64,000 nucleotides of DNA from Alisma plantago-aquatica (taxonomy: Eukaryota; Streptophyta; Magnoliopsida; Alismatales; Alismataceae). How positions within the stretch are numbered: the first letter of the stretch is position 1; each line of letters opens with the position of its first letter. Location of the stretch: the NCBI GenBank assembly GCA_963693085.1, contig OY856409.1, positions 1,533,909,372-1,533,973,371 on the forward strand, in the 5' to 3' direction. Below, piece by piece: positions 34,501 to 45,440 of this stretch. Position numbers and translations under genes: made by a program. The notes beneath the pieces were generated by a model. That model ran no database searches. It was not told the DNA's origin and saw only the letters and a list, made by a program, of their open reading frames with translations.

Positions 34501-35444
34501 ATTTTTTGATGGAGCTTCCACTTAGGTGGAGTTGCGTGCACCACTAAAAATTCTAAAGATGGTAAGTCTTTAGGTTTATCCTTGCTTATACTAGATCGAG
34601 AACTCCACCCACGTATGCTAAGATACGTGGAAGTCTTATTGTAGTATAGTTAAGGTTCGAATCCATGGGACAACGGTCTTGTCGAGATTGACTATATAGA
34701 AAACTTTACAATTTCACTTAACTCCTTAGTAGTTGATATTTAATCCAAAGATTTGGTTTGGTTGTTTTAAACTAAGTACAAGTAAAGTAAAGAAATAAAG
34801 TAGACTTAAGGATTTTAATGATGATTAGGAGCCACAAGGATGTGATCGACTTTCACCACCACTACACATGGATCAAAACATGCAACATAAAACATAACCT
34901 GCAAAAAGAGTCTAAACAGTTAGTATCTTTGCAGGTTTAGCTTCCTTTCGGAGAACTAACTACAAGAAGTGCGAGAATGTTACAATGTCATCCATCCCCA
35001 AACGAATGGTCACTTACTTTACATCATTCCCTTCGCAAAGTGTGTTCCTCGACCTATCAAGGTTGTACTTTCATATGTCAACTGATTCCATTTCATAGTA
35101 TGAAAGTACAACGATGGAAGTGAGTTTACTCCACTCCTTGAAAGACACTCCTAGATACCGAAACAGATGCATGGTGGATACATGCATCAAGAACCAACAT
35201 TCAATCGAGATTCAGATCTAATAGTACAAACGTAGACAATTCATACTATAAGATAAAAAATAACACAAGTTGGTGATCAAGCAACAAGCATTCATTAAAC
35301 GATTGATGTCAAATTGAAAAGAAAGTGTATCTCTATTGCAAATTGTGTATTACATTACATGAAATGAAAACATGGGTAGCGAGGCTACTCCCCGCACCCT
35401 AGTGAATGAGACTACTCGCTCATAGAAAGGACAAAGAAGGAGGT

Positions 35445-35448
<4 letters not shown>

Positions 35449-35479
<31 letters not shown>
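35449..35479. repeat. (AG)n microsatellite
   Basis: About fifteen AG dinucleotides in the transcribed part of the element D LTR. Slippage has extended a naturally GA-rich leader. Confidence 0.95.
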
Positions 35480-35482
<3 letters not shown>

Positions 35483-35740
35483 CCATCCCCACATAGGAAA
35501 GAGGAAGGTCAACCCCTTAGAGAAAGAGAGAGAGACGATCTTCAAACTTCATAGGTTGCGCGATGATGAGGTCTTCTCTTCCCACCTTCTTTGGTGATGA
35601 GAGAGAAAGCATCTTCTAGATGGAGTGTGGATCTCAGACTGGGAGCCTTGGGGCGGGGATGAAGGATGAAACAGTTCTGGAGTGGCAGAGGCAGCCTTTG
35701 GACGTCTGAGACTTAATGCCTTTGGGAGGACCCCTCAAGT

Positions 35741-36285
35741 ATTATTTATAGGCTTTAAGTGAAGTCCAAACGGTTTGGGCAATTTTACTTTGAAACCGTT
35801 TGGACCTTGAAACTATTTGGATTCTGAGACCGTTTAGACTCTGAGACCGTTTGGATCCTGAGATCGTTTGGACCCTGAGACCGTTTGGGCCCTGAGACCG
35901 TTTGGGCCCAGAGACCGTTTGGACTCTGAGACCGTTTGGTTTCATGTGGTCTTAAGACTGTGTGACTCCATGCGGTCTCGGGACCGGTTGGCTTCATGCG
36001 GTCTTGAGACCGTGTGACTCCATGCGGTCTTGGGACCGGTTGGCTTCATGAGGTCTTGAGACCGAGTGAATCCATGCAGTCTCGGGACCGTTTGGCTTCA
36101 TGCGGTCTTGAGACTGTGTGACTCCATGCGGTCTCGGGACCGGTTGGCTTCATGTGGTCTTGAGACCGTGTGACTCCATGCGGTCTCGGGACCGGTTGGC
36201 TTCATGCGGTCTTGAGACCGTGTGACTCCATGTGGTCTCGGGACTGATTAGCTTCATGCAGTCTTGGGACCATGTGAGGCATTTG
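35741..36285 (-). repeat. TATA box plus 52 bp tandem array of GGTCT(T/C)GAGACCG palindromes
   Basis: The TATA box occupies 35741-35750. From 35767 onward half-sites ACCGTTTGG repeat about every 16-20 bp. From about 35950 they settle into a 52 bp unit in which CATGCGGTCTCGGGACCGG and CATGCGGTCTTGAGACCG alternate (TGACTCC at 35963, 36015 and so on). The core palindrome GGTCTTGAGACC is shared with the gypsy A LTR array although the rest of these LTRs differs. Confidence 0.88.
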
Positions 36286-36451
36286 TGATTTTTTTGTGTC
36301 TTTTTCTGTAAGTAAAAAGGGAGAAAAGTGAATCTAATAGTATATTTGCAATAAGAGAGGAAAGTTAAGGATTCTATCTAATTTATCTGAGAAAGAGTGT
36401 GGAAAACTGAGGAAAATTACTAAGATAACATCACAAAATTGGAGGTTATCA

Positions 36452-37014
36452 CCTATAGACATAGGCTCTTAGCCACAATCTAAAAAACGCCCATCCTAAG
36501 TGATTTGAGAGGTCTAATGCTTGATATAGGATCAAAGCACAATACTCTATTGGTGTACTTCCTTTCTTCCAATTCAAAATCACATGTTGAGCTACTTGTG
36601 CTTCTTGGCTACTCCAAGTTGCAGAGGCTGCTTCAGGGAGCTTGATTGGAGACACTTCTTGGTGGAGAAGGCTACTTCAAGGTTGCTGGCATCTTCAAGG
36701 GAGGTTAGAGCTACTTTTAGGTGAAGGCTATCTCAAGGTGGTGGAGCTACTTCAAGGAGGAGAAGGTTGCTCCAAGGGCTTGAAGTTACTTCAAAGAAGG
36801 TTGTTTCGAGGAGGTTGAGGCTACTTCTAATGGAAGGATACTTCAAGGAAGGTGATTGTATTTTATTGGGTAGTGGACTGACAACCTTTGATTCGAAGGT
36901 TTGAACCACTCTACATCAAAGTGTCTTCCTTGTTTCCTCCTCCTTCTTTGGTTGAGTGTTTAATTATTTTTGTAAGTATAAAAAATATGTATTCATCCCC
37001 CTCTAGATATTTCA
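36452..37014 (+). mobile_element. SIRE-like copia 5' LTR, right part
   Basis: Matches 46213-46850 of the 3' LTR with small insertions and deletions (the 3' copy has about 60 bp extra near 46645-46690). It ends CCCCCTCTAGATATTTCA next to the PBS. The missing left two thirds was cut off by element D. It contains ACTTCAAGG-rich repeats near 36650-36850. Confidence 0.88.
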
Positions 37015-37016
37015 AT

Positions 37017-37028
37017 TGGTACCATAGT
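37017..37028 (+). other. SIRE-like copia primer binding site (degenerate Met-tRNA)
   Basis: TGGTACCATAGT, which differs from the initiator Met-tRNA complement TGGTATCAGAGC at three positions. It is located two bases after the LTR. Confidence 0.7.
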
Positions 37029-37061
37029 AGGTCTTCGAGGAGCCCTAATAGGTCTTGAAGA

Positions 37062-38840
37062 ATGGGGGACAACTTGCTTAGCAACCTCAACCTTGAAGGA
37101 ACTCATATGATTGGGCCACCACCCTTTGATGGAAGCAACTAGACCTATTAGAAGAGAAGAATTCAATTATACTTCCAAGGGATTAGCTTAGAGCTTTGGA
37201 GGATGGTGTCTTCACCTTATGTACTTTGTACTACTGAATATGCAACATGGGATCCCAGTACGATAAAATAAGTTTAATTAAATACAAAAGCTGTATGCAT
37301 ATTATATTGTTCTATTTCTGTAAGTGAGTTTAATAGAATATCTTATGTGATGCAGCTTATGATGTATGGAATAAACTTTCAATTACACATGAAGGTACCA
37401 CTCAAGTTAAAAATACCAAAATTAACATGCTTAAATTTTTTTGAACAATTTCATATGCAATCTAGTGAGTCTAATAGTGAAATGTATGTAAGATTTTCTT
37501 CTATTGTTAATAGCTTGAGTGCATTAGGTAAGTATATAAATGAAGAAGATCAGGTGTCCAAGATCCTTAGATCTTTTCCTTCAAAATACAAGTCAAAGGT
37601 GACACTCAATTGAAGAAGCCAATGATCTTACTACAAGAGTATGGAGAAACTCATTGGCAATCTAGAGACTCATGAAGTCACCCTCAAATATGACGAAAGA
37701 CTTGAGGTAAAACTTCAAAAAGGAAAAAAGAAGGACATTTCCTTAAAAGAAACAACCAAGGCTCAATCAAATTCATCACTCAAGAAAGTGATGAAACAAG
37801 AGAAGGATATGATGAAGAAGAAGCACCATTGTAAATGGTAAGAAACACAGAAGGTACAAATCTAATGAAAATTCTAGTGTTGCTTCCTCTTCTTTCTTTA
37901 GGTTCTTTGAATGTGGTAAGAAATGACATGTAAAGAATGAATGTCCTAAGATCAAGAAAGGGGAGAAATCTTCCTTCAAGAATAACGACAAGGGAGATAA
38001 AGCTTACAAAGTTGCTTGGGATAAATCAAGCGATGACAGTGAAAGTAGAGAGGAAGAAGTAGAATGTCTCATGACTAAGGAAGAATAAAATGAAGACTCA
38101 ATTGAGGTCAGCATTCTTGAATTATCTAAAGAAGAACTAGCTATTGGTCTTGAAAAATACATGATAAATATGTTGATTGTAAGAAGAAATTGAAGAAGCT
38201 TTAAAAAACAAATGATGATTTTCTTGGTAAATATATGTGATTTCTTCTAAAAATGAAAGTCTTATATCTGAAAGAGATACTTTAAAATCATCCATCAATG
38301 ATCATAATGTAAAGTTGCTTGTTCTAGAAATAAACATATTTTTTTTACCACGAAAAGGTTGAATCATTTGCTAAGATAAATAATCTTCAAACTCAACCTA
38401 TTCTATGTACTCATTTGAATTATGATGTTATTGTCGAAGAAAGAGGTATCTTGTTATCTAATTTTGATCAAGAAAAGTTAGATATTAAAAGGAAATTGGA
38501 TGAAATTGCTAAGTTGCACAAACATATTAGTAGATTGAAAAATAATGACGTTCTTAATAAAATCCTAGAAAGCTCTAATGTTCAAATTGGAAGGAGAGGC
38601 CTAGGTTATGTACCCAAAGATAAATCTTATCAAAAACCTAGAAATAGAAAGACACAAGTACCTAAGACCAGAGTCATGTATGGGCCAAAAAACAACCTAT
38701 CTCATGACCACAATTCTAAAAAGAGAATGAAATTAATTTCATTTGTTGTCATTATTTTTTGTCTTGGGTATTATTCATTTTCATGCACCTATAAGAAAAA
38801 TAAGGACAAAGATCTAGTTTGGGTTCTAAAACCACATACT
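37062..38840 (+). pseudogene. SIRE-like copia gag
   Basis: Starts MGDNLLSNLNL and keeps PPFDGSN, QLYFQGISLELWRMV, then SLSALGKYINEEDQVSKIL and MEKLIGNLETHE. Several stops and frame changes occur (the first only 26 codons in). The C-terminal part (38415-38840) has a coiled region and SNVQIGRRGLGYVPKDKSYQ, close to the gag-only family's QIGRHGLGY segment. It ends KDKDLVWVLKPHT, with the W-V motif that precedes protease in this lineage. The zinc knuckle is decayed. Confidence 0.85.
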
Positions 38841-39009
38841 TAGAAACATGGAACATATATTTGAGATTTGACCTAAACTTTAAACTTGAAATTAATGTTG
38901 TCTTATCTCAACTAAAATAAGCTTTAACTTGCATATTCTTGTATGATCTGATTGGAAATGATAACATGTTTTATTTGGAGTTGATAAACTTACTGAAAAC
39001 ACACAGAAC

Positions 39010-39185
39010 TTCATCTCAGTCGACAAAGTTCTTGACTGAGACCTCTTTTGACAGATAAAATAATCGACCAAGGAGATTCTGTCAAAACTTGCATTTTCTT
39101 ATAAATCCTCCCGATCGACAATTATTTTGACCCAGAACACTTTCGATCAAGGAAATGTTCGATCGAGGATAGTTTTGTCAAGAAC
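39010..39185. repeat. Palindromic CTCAGTCGA/GACTGAG block between gag and pol
   Basis: Contains CTCAGTCGACAAAGTTCTTG followed by ACTGAG (39015-39040; 7 bp arms), then AATCGACCAAGG, a TATA-like TTATAAATCC (39100-39109), CCGATCGACA and TTCGATCAAGG...GTTCGATCGAGG. These are the same motifs as in the 3' LTR (45680-45960) and the block at 42520-42925. No coding continuity across 38841-39320 is visible. Confidence 0.7.
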
Positions 39186-39329
39186 TATTTTTTAAATAAT
39201 AAACTTGTATTTATATTTAACTTTTTTTCTTTAAACCTACAAAGCACTCTTCATATTAAGCTATTTTAAAACATGTAATGTTTTAATTAATTCTCCTAAC
39301 CAAAAGGACCACCACATGGGTACCAAAAA

Positions 39330-40600
39330 CTACCTATTTGTGCAGGATTAGGTGGTTGATAGTGGTTGTTTCAAACATATGACTGGAAACAAAGAGGCAT
39401 TCCAAACACTTGAAGAAAAAAAAGCAGAAAAATCACGTTTGGAGATAACACCAAAGGTATAATTATTGGTATAGGTAATGTTGATACAAACCTTCAAATT
39501 AAAAATGTGTTACTTATTGATGGATTGCATAACAACTTGATTAGTGTTAGTCAATTACGTGACAATGTTTATGATGTTCTATATAGCAAATCTTACTGCA
39601 AGTTACTCATGAGAACACTAATGATGTTATTTATGAAGGAAAAAGAATAGAAAATCTATATATACTTAGACTTAACTCCATACAAGATATCATTGGAAAA
39701 TGTCTTCTTGCAAGTGATGAATCTTTACAATTATGGCCTAGAAAATTAGGTCATGCAAGCTCACATGTTATCAAAATTAGGATTAAGTATGACCATGTTT
39801 TTGGTTTACCTAAACTCTCTTTTGATAAACCTGAAAACTATGAACCATGTACTCTGGGAAAGCAAAATAAAACTTCTTTCAAATCTAAAGCCTTGCTTAG
39901 TACTACTAGATCATTAGAACTTATTCTTATGGATTTGTTTAGCCTTATGAGGGCTCAATCTATTGGTGGTAAGAGATATTAATTTTTCATTATTTATGAT
40001 TATAATAGATATACATGGGTTCATTTTCTCTCAACTAAATATGATACTATTAGAATATTCATTCAATTTTGCTCTAAAATTGAAAATCAACTACAAAACA
40101 AAATTTGCACCATTAGGAGTGATCATGGTGGGGAATTTGAAAATCACATTTTTGAAGAATTTTGTACATCCCAAGGGTATACTCATAATTTTTCAGCTCC
40201 ACACACCCCACAACGCAACGGGTTAGTAGAAAGGAAAAACCTGTCCCTACAAGAAATGACTAGAACAATGTTACTTGGACACAATACACCTAAAACCTTT
40301 TGGGCTGAAGAAATAAATACAACATGATATGTATTAAACCTTATGTCAATTCACCTTCATCTTATGAAAACTCCATATGAACTCTCCTTCAACAAGAAAC
40401 CAAGAGTTGACTACTTTCAAACATTTAGTATACCTTGTTTAATCTTAAATATAAAGGATGATAGAGACAAATTTGACCCAAAATCACATCAAGGATTCTT
40501 CTTGGGAATTCAACTTCTAGTAAGCCATTTAGAATCTATAACACTTTCTAGAAAAGTTGAGGAATCTATTTATATCACATTTCATGAAATGACAACATAA
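39330..40600 (+). pseudogene. SIRE-like copia protease and integrase
   Basis: The protease active site V-V-D-S-G-C-F-K-H-M-T-G (about 39350-39390) is intact but lies behind a TAG. GAG-pre-integrase is seen as LWPRKLGHASSHV. The integrase core keeps its second catalytic Asp in RSDHGGEFENH and its Glu in NGLVERKN (about 40100-40235). The first-Asp region is poor (LILMDLFSLMR). A stop lies at 40324-40326. The end (PYELSFNKKP) is the usual integrase C-terminus. Multiple frame breaks. Confidence 0.88.
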
Positions 40601-40644
40601 AGTGCTGAAAATAAAATTAAAAACAGAAGCTTAAATGAAATTAC

Positions 40645-42384
40645 TCATAAAATTGAGAACCTAACCATATCAACAAAAGATGATAAAAATTCTGAAATTG
40701 AACAACATAATAATGTGGTACAACAGAATATTCCTATATTAATCAAGGACTTCATTATAGGAAATCCTTTTGATGAAGTAAAAACCCAAACATCATTTAG
40801 AGATATTTCAAACATGGCCTTTATATCAATTGTTAAACCTAAAAAGATAAATAAAGCTCTAAAAGATGAGTATTGGATAATGGCTATGCAAGAATAGCTA
40901 AATAAATTTACTAAGAACAATGTATGGGCATAATTCCTAGACCTCAAGACAAAGCCATCATTGGAACTAAGTGAGTTTTTCAAAATAAACTTAATGATGT
41001 TGGGGATGTAGTCAGAAACAAAGACAGTTGGTTGTTCAAGGATATAATCAACAAGAAGGGATAGACTTTGATGAAACCTATGCATCTGTGCCTAGACTTT
41101 GATCCATTAGAATATTATTAGCTCTAGCTGCCCATAAAGACATAAAACTATTTCAAATGGATGTAAAAAGTTCCTTTGTAAATGAAATCATAGAAAAAGA
41201 AGTCTATATTCCTCAACCACCTAGTTTTGAAATTCCTAACAAGATTGACCATGTTTATCAACTTAAAAAATCTATTTACGACCTAAACAAGAACCACAAA
41301 ATTGTTATGAAAGACTTAAAATTATTTATTTAGTAATGGATTCTCTATTAGAAAATCAAATTCCACATTATTTTTCAAAAAATATGAATAAGACGTTCTT
41401 GTTGTTCAAATATATGTTGATGACATCATTTTTGGTGCTACAAATGATTCCTTATGTAATCAATTCAGTGATATCATGAAAAAATAATTTGAGAAGAGTC
41501 TTATGGGAGAATTAACATTTTCCTTGGTTTTCAAATAAAACAAATGCCCCCTGGAATTTTTCTAAGTTGAGAGAAATACACCAAGGAACTCTTAAAATGA
41601 TTTAGTATGGAAAATTGCACACATGCTATTACACCTATGGCCACTTCTACTAAAATCGACAAGGATGAAGATGTGAACCCATTGATAACTTCTTATATAG
41701 GGCCATGATTGGTAGCTTTCTATATTTGACTGCTTCTAGACCATATTTCATGTTTGTCGTTGGACTTTATGCTAGATTCCAATCAAAACCAATTCATTCT
41801 CATCTTCAAGCTATCAAAATAATTTTAATATATCTCTTCAACACTATGGACTATGGTTTTGGGTATCCTAAAGGTCAATCATTGGATTTTAAAGCTTACA
41901 CTGATGCGATTATGCTAGATATCGTAACCTGAAGAGAACAAGTGGTCATTGTTTCTTACTAGGAAAAGCCTTAGTATCTTAGTTTAGTATGAAATAAAAT
42001 ATAGTTGCCCTACCTACCACTAAAGCCAAATATGTGATAGCTAGCTCATGTTGTGCTCAAGTGCTCTATATACAACAAGTTTTGAATGATTATGGCTTTG
42101 CATTTTCTTCTACATCAACTTTTTGCAATAATAGTAGTGTTATAAACTTTGCTCATAATCCTATTTTACATAGTCGTTCCAAGCATATTGAGATTAGACA
42201 TCATTTATTAAGAAATTATATTTCTAATAAGAATTTATCTCTTCATCATGTTGATATAGAAGAGAAATTATCTGATATGTTTACCAAACCTATTCCCTTA
42301 GATCAATTTCAGTATATTAGAAAGAGGTTACTTATTACTCCCCTAGAAGATGATTTCTTTGATATATGTGCTCAAAATTTTTGA
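40645..42384 (+). pseudogene. SIRE-like copia reverse transcriptase and RNase H
   Basis: The linker IIGNPFDEVKTQTSFRDISN and ALKDEYWIMAMQE lead into the RT: VVQGYNQQEGIDFDETYASV, LALAAHKDIKLFQMDVKSSF, and the catalytic YVDD in VVQIYVDDIIFGATNDS (about 41400-41450). RNase H (41705-42384) includes MIGSFLYLTASRPYFMFVVG, YTDA, SSCCAQVLYIQQVLNDYGF, SKHIEIRHHLLRN and MFTKPIPLDQF. At least five stops interrupt it. Motif spelling fits the SIRE/Maximus lineage. Confidence 0.92.
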
Positions 42385-42519
42385 TAATTTTTTGATTAAA
42401 AATTCATGTGACTTTTAGTGCATATAATTTTAGAAATATTTTTTTATCCACAATAATTTATTACCATGAGAAAGCACTTAAACAAGTTCAATTCAATTAT
42501 ACAAAACTACTCACAATAT

Positions 42520-42947
42520 CATATTTGATCGACAAATTAGTGGACCAAGAAAGTCCTCGATCGACAAAATTCTTGACTGAGTTTCACATAGTGGGACCCT
42601 CAGTTGACCATGTAAATTTTAGCTGAGATTCTTCTAGAAACCTTATGGAATGAAAAAATTTCCACATAGGTCCCTCAGTCGAAAATATTACCAACCGAGT
42701 CCTTGACCATTGCGACCAAAATTTCAAATTCCAATGTCAACCGACTAGTTGTTACAAAGAGTCATTGGGAAAGAGGCCTTGGAGTCTTAGTCGAAAATAT
42801 TACCAACCGAGTCCTTGACCATTGCGACCAAAATTTCAAATTCCAATGTCAACCGACTAGTTGTTACAAAGAGTCATTGGGAAAGAGGCCTTGGAGTCTC
42901 AGTCGATGAATTTGCTGACTGAGTAAGGTTCTATGTTTCTATAAATA
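42520..42947 (+). promoter_or_regulatory. Internal promoter-like block: palindromes, 112 bp duplication and TATA box
   Basis: Repeated CTCGATCGACAAA...TTGACTGAG motifs begin near 42526. A 112 bp unit is duplicated in tandem (starts 42678 and 42790) without visible difference. The last palindrome, CTCAGTCGA...TGACTGAG at 42898-42923, is followed 17 bp later by TATAAATA (42940-42947), then by a CT- and CA-rich leader. The next ORF's ATG is at 43106. This is the layout of an LTR U3/R boundary, but located inside the element. Confidence 0.6.
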
Positions 42948-43105
42948 GCACCCCAATCTGCCCATATTTTCTTCACAACTCAAGTTATCTCTTCTCCATC
43001 ACTTCTCTAGTGTTTCTTAGAGATATCCTCCAACAACATTCATCCACTATCATCTCTAGCTCTTCTTCCACCACTCTTTGATCAAGATATCTTCCTCTTT
43101 AGATT

Positions 43106-44452
43106 ATGGTGGGAAGAAGCAAGTTGCCACAAAAAGGGACATACGTTTACTCCATCCTTGAGCATCATCAACAACATCCCCTTCAACGATGTTGCTGCTG
43201 AAGAATATTACTTAAAACTCACCTCAAAGTCTCCTCTTCCTCAATGACCGATGGACCTCAATGACTTTGTCACTCTTCTCGATCTCTCTGAGCTCTTCAA
43301 GGTGTAAAAATTGACAGAGTTTCTTATCCCCTCCTTTCATTTTTGGTCCACCCAAGCTGTTAATGAATTTTATGCCAACCTTACTAGGGACTCCAATGAC
43401 CCATTCTCTTTGACATCCATGGTTGATGGGATATACTTCCTTTTCGAATAAGGCATTCTCAAAATTCTAGATATAAATGTGGAAGAATATGGAGAAGTTC
43501 TAGGCCTAACCACTAGAAATCATATCTTAAAATTCTCAACTAAAGACGACACCACTAGCCTTAGTGATATCAAAAAGGTTATATTTCTTCCTAACACCTC
43601 ATCACATGAGCATACATGAACTTATTATGCTGCCTCTTTAACTCCTAAAGCTAGAATAGTGAATCTAATTATCTCCCATAACATTTATGATAGAGCCAAT
43701 AAAACTAAAATTCTATAATTTAGGATGTGCCTTATGTATGCCATACTTGAAAGCATTCCTATGAACTTTGTCTGCATCATCCTATCCAATATGTTTGATT
43801 TTTTTGGAAATCCTCCCTATGTTGATTTTGTTTGCTCAATAATCCAATATTCTCTTAACAAAAACCTAGAGGACTTAGGCTACAAGTGTGATAGACTTCC
43901 CCTAAGGATTACCCAAAACACTATTGATAAAATGGGAATTGACTTTGGGCACAAAAAAGCTAGGATCAAAGGGGAGGCACCTACTAAAGAAAATCTTCCA
44001 CCTCCTACTCTTCATAACTATTCCATTGAAAACCTTGCCAATGATATTTCCTATCTTAAAGGGGACACTTATCAACTTGGGATACATCTAGAATACACCC
44101 ACCATGCCATGACCTATCTAAACCAAAGAATGCAAGCTTTATCTCCTAATATTCCTGACACATACCCTTATGCACTCTATCCGAGAGTGTCTATCCTTTT
44201 AACCCCTACATCAAATACACCCAAGTTCCACCACCACCATCAAATGATCATTCCCATACCCAATACTCACCAATGCAACTCCAGGAGATAGCTACTCACT
44301 TCATATTTGATCGAACACCTAAATTTTTAGAAGCATATGCTCTCACAAAGACATGTGCACTTGACTGGAAAACACTTGTCAAGTATTATAATGATGCCCC
44401 ATTCCTTGGGAATGATCCTGAAGTTGATGTAATTTTGAACTCTTTCAAGTGA
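43106..44452 (+). pseudogene. Extra ORF after pol (plant-transposon-protein-like)
   Basis: Begins MVGRSKLPQKG. After a frame change it continues FNDVAAEEYYLKLTSKSPLP, a TGA, then MDLNDFVTLLDLSELFKV. The segment AVNEFYANLTRD and the following 150 residues resemble the 'putative plant transposon protein' domain found as extra ORFs in several plant LTR elements. The longest clean part is 43725-44291 (ESIPMNFVCIILSNMFDFFG, YSLNKNLEDLGYKCDRLP), with a helical C-terminal part. One more frameshift near 44200 leads to a stop at 44450-44452. Function is unknown. SIRE elements are known for env-like ORFs here, but I see no convincing signal or fusion peptide. Confidence 0.6.
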
Positions 44453-44640
44453 TATTATTATCCTATGTAGTGAGTAGTAAAGCTTATGTAATCACTTTAT
44501 CATAAATGAAATTGATCTTGTCTGTGACCACTTGTTCATGATAATAAAAATTTATCTTGTGGCTTTCATTGTACATATTTTTCACCACTTTGTTTTCTTT
44601 CTAAAATTTGTGAATGCTATTGAGGGGGAGTAAGTTTAAA

Positions 44641-45440
44641 ATTATTACATGAGTATCTTTTTGAAATGGCAAAGGGGGAGAAATAAAATAAATAAGTTTC
44701 ATGATCTCTTGACTTGACATTAGTTGGTGCTACATTTCCTTAAGAGATGGATATTATGTTCCATATCTCTTTCGGAATATTAGAACACATTATAAGAACA
44801 AGAGAATCTACTCATCTCAGGTATATCATATGTTTGAAACTCATCTCTTTAAATTATTTTGATTATATTTTAGAAATATTTGTCATCTTCAAAAGGGGGA
44901 GATTGTTAACTAAATTGAACATTAACATACTCTTTGTTTTGATGATGATAAACATTTCATACTTGTTTATCTAATATTATATTTGAGTATTTCAGGGTTC
45001 AAGGTAATAATAATATCCTACTAAGTGGGAATTCTAAGATCAATTATTACATGAGTATCTTTTTGAAATGACAAAGGGGGAGAAATAAAATAAATAAGTT
45101 TCATGATCTCTTGACTTCACATTAGTTGGTGCTACATTTCCTTAAGAGATGGATATTATGTTCCATACCTCTTTAGGAATATTAGAACACATTATAAGAA
45201 CAAGAGAATCTACTCATCTCAGGTATATCATAGGTTTGAAACTCATATCTTTAAATTATTTTGATTATATTTTAAAAATATTTGTCATCTTCAAAAAGGG
45301 GGAGATTGTTAACTAAATTGAACATTATAATACCCTTTGTTTTGATGATGATAAACATTTCATACATGTTGATCTAATATTATATTTGAGTATCTTAGGG
45401 TTCTAGGTAATAATAATATCCTACTAAGTGGGAAGTCTAA
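44641..45440 (+). repeat. 402 bp tandem duplication carrying the polypurine tract and LTR start
   Basis: Unit A starts 44641 and unit B starts 45043. Both contain GACAAAGGGGGAG-like and AAAAGGGGGAGAT tracts followed by TGTTAACTAAATTGAAC. The first LTR-start copy is at 44904, the second at 45307. Only the second is followed by a complete LTR, so unit A carries the first 139 bp of the LTR as a displaced duplicate. Point differences show it is not brand new. Confidence 0.85.

Larger units (their letters stand above)
34507..36451 (-). mobile_element. Element D 5' LTR
   Basis: 1,945 bp from TGATGGAGCTTCC to GGAGGTTATCA, with TG/CA ends. It contains a minus-strand TATA box (TATAAATAAT, 35741-35750), a palindromic array (35767-36285) and a GA microsatellite (about 35449-35479). 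At 36451/36452 the sequence changes to a copia LTR at a point matching 46212 in that element's other LTR, so this is a true insertion boundary. No protein-coding gene is seen. Confidence 0.82.

Noticed and set aside
43725..44291. Host protein-coding gene
   Set aside because: It lies between pol and the polypurine tract of the SIRE-like element, and its flanking frames continue the same degraded ORF, so it belongs to the element.
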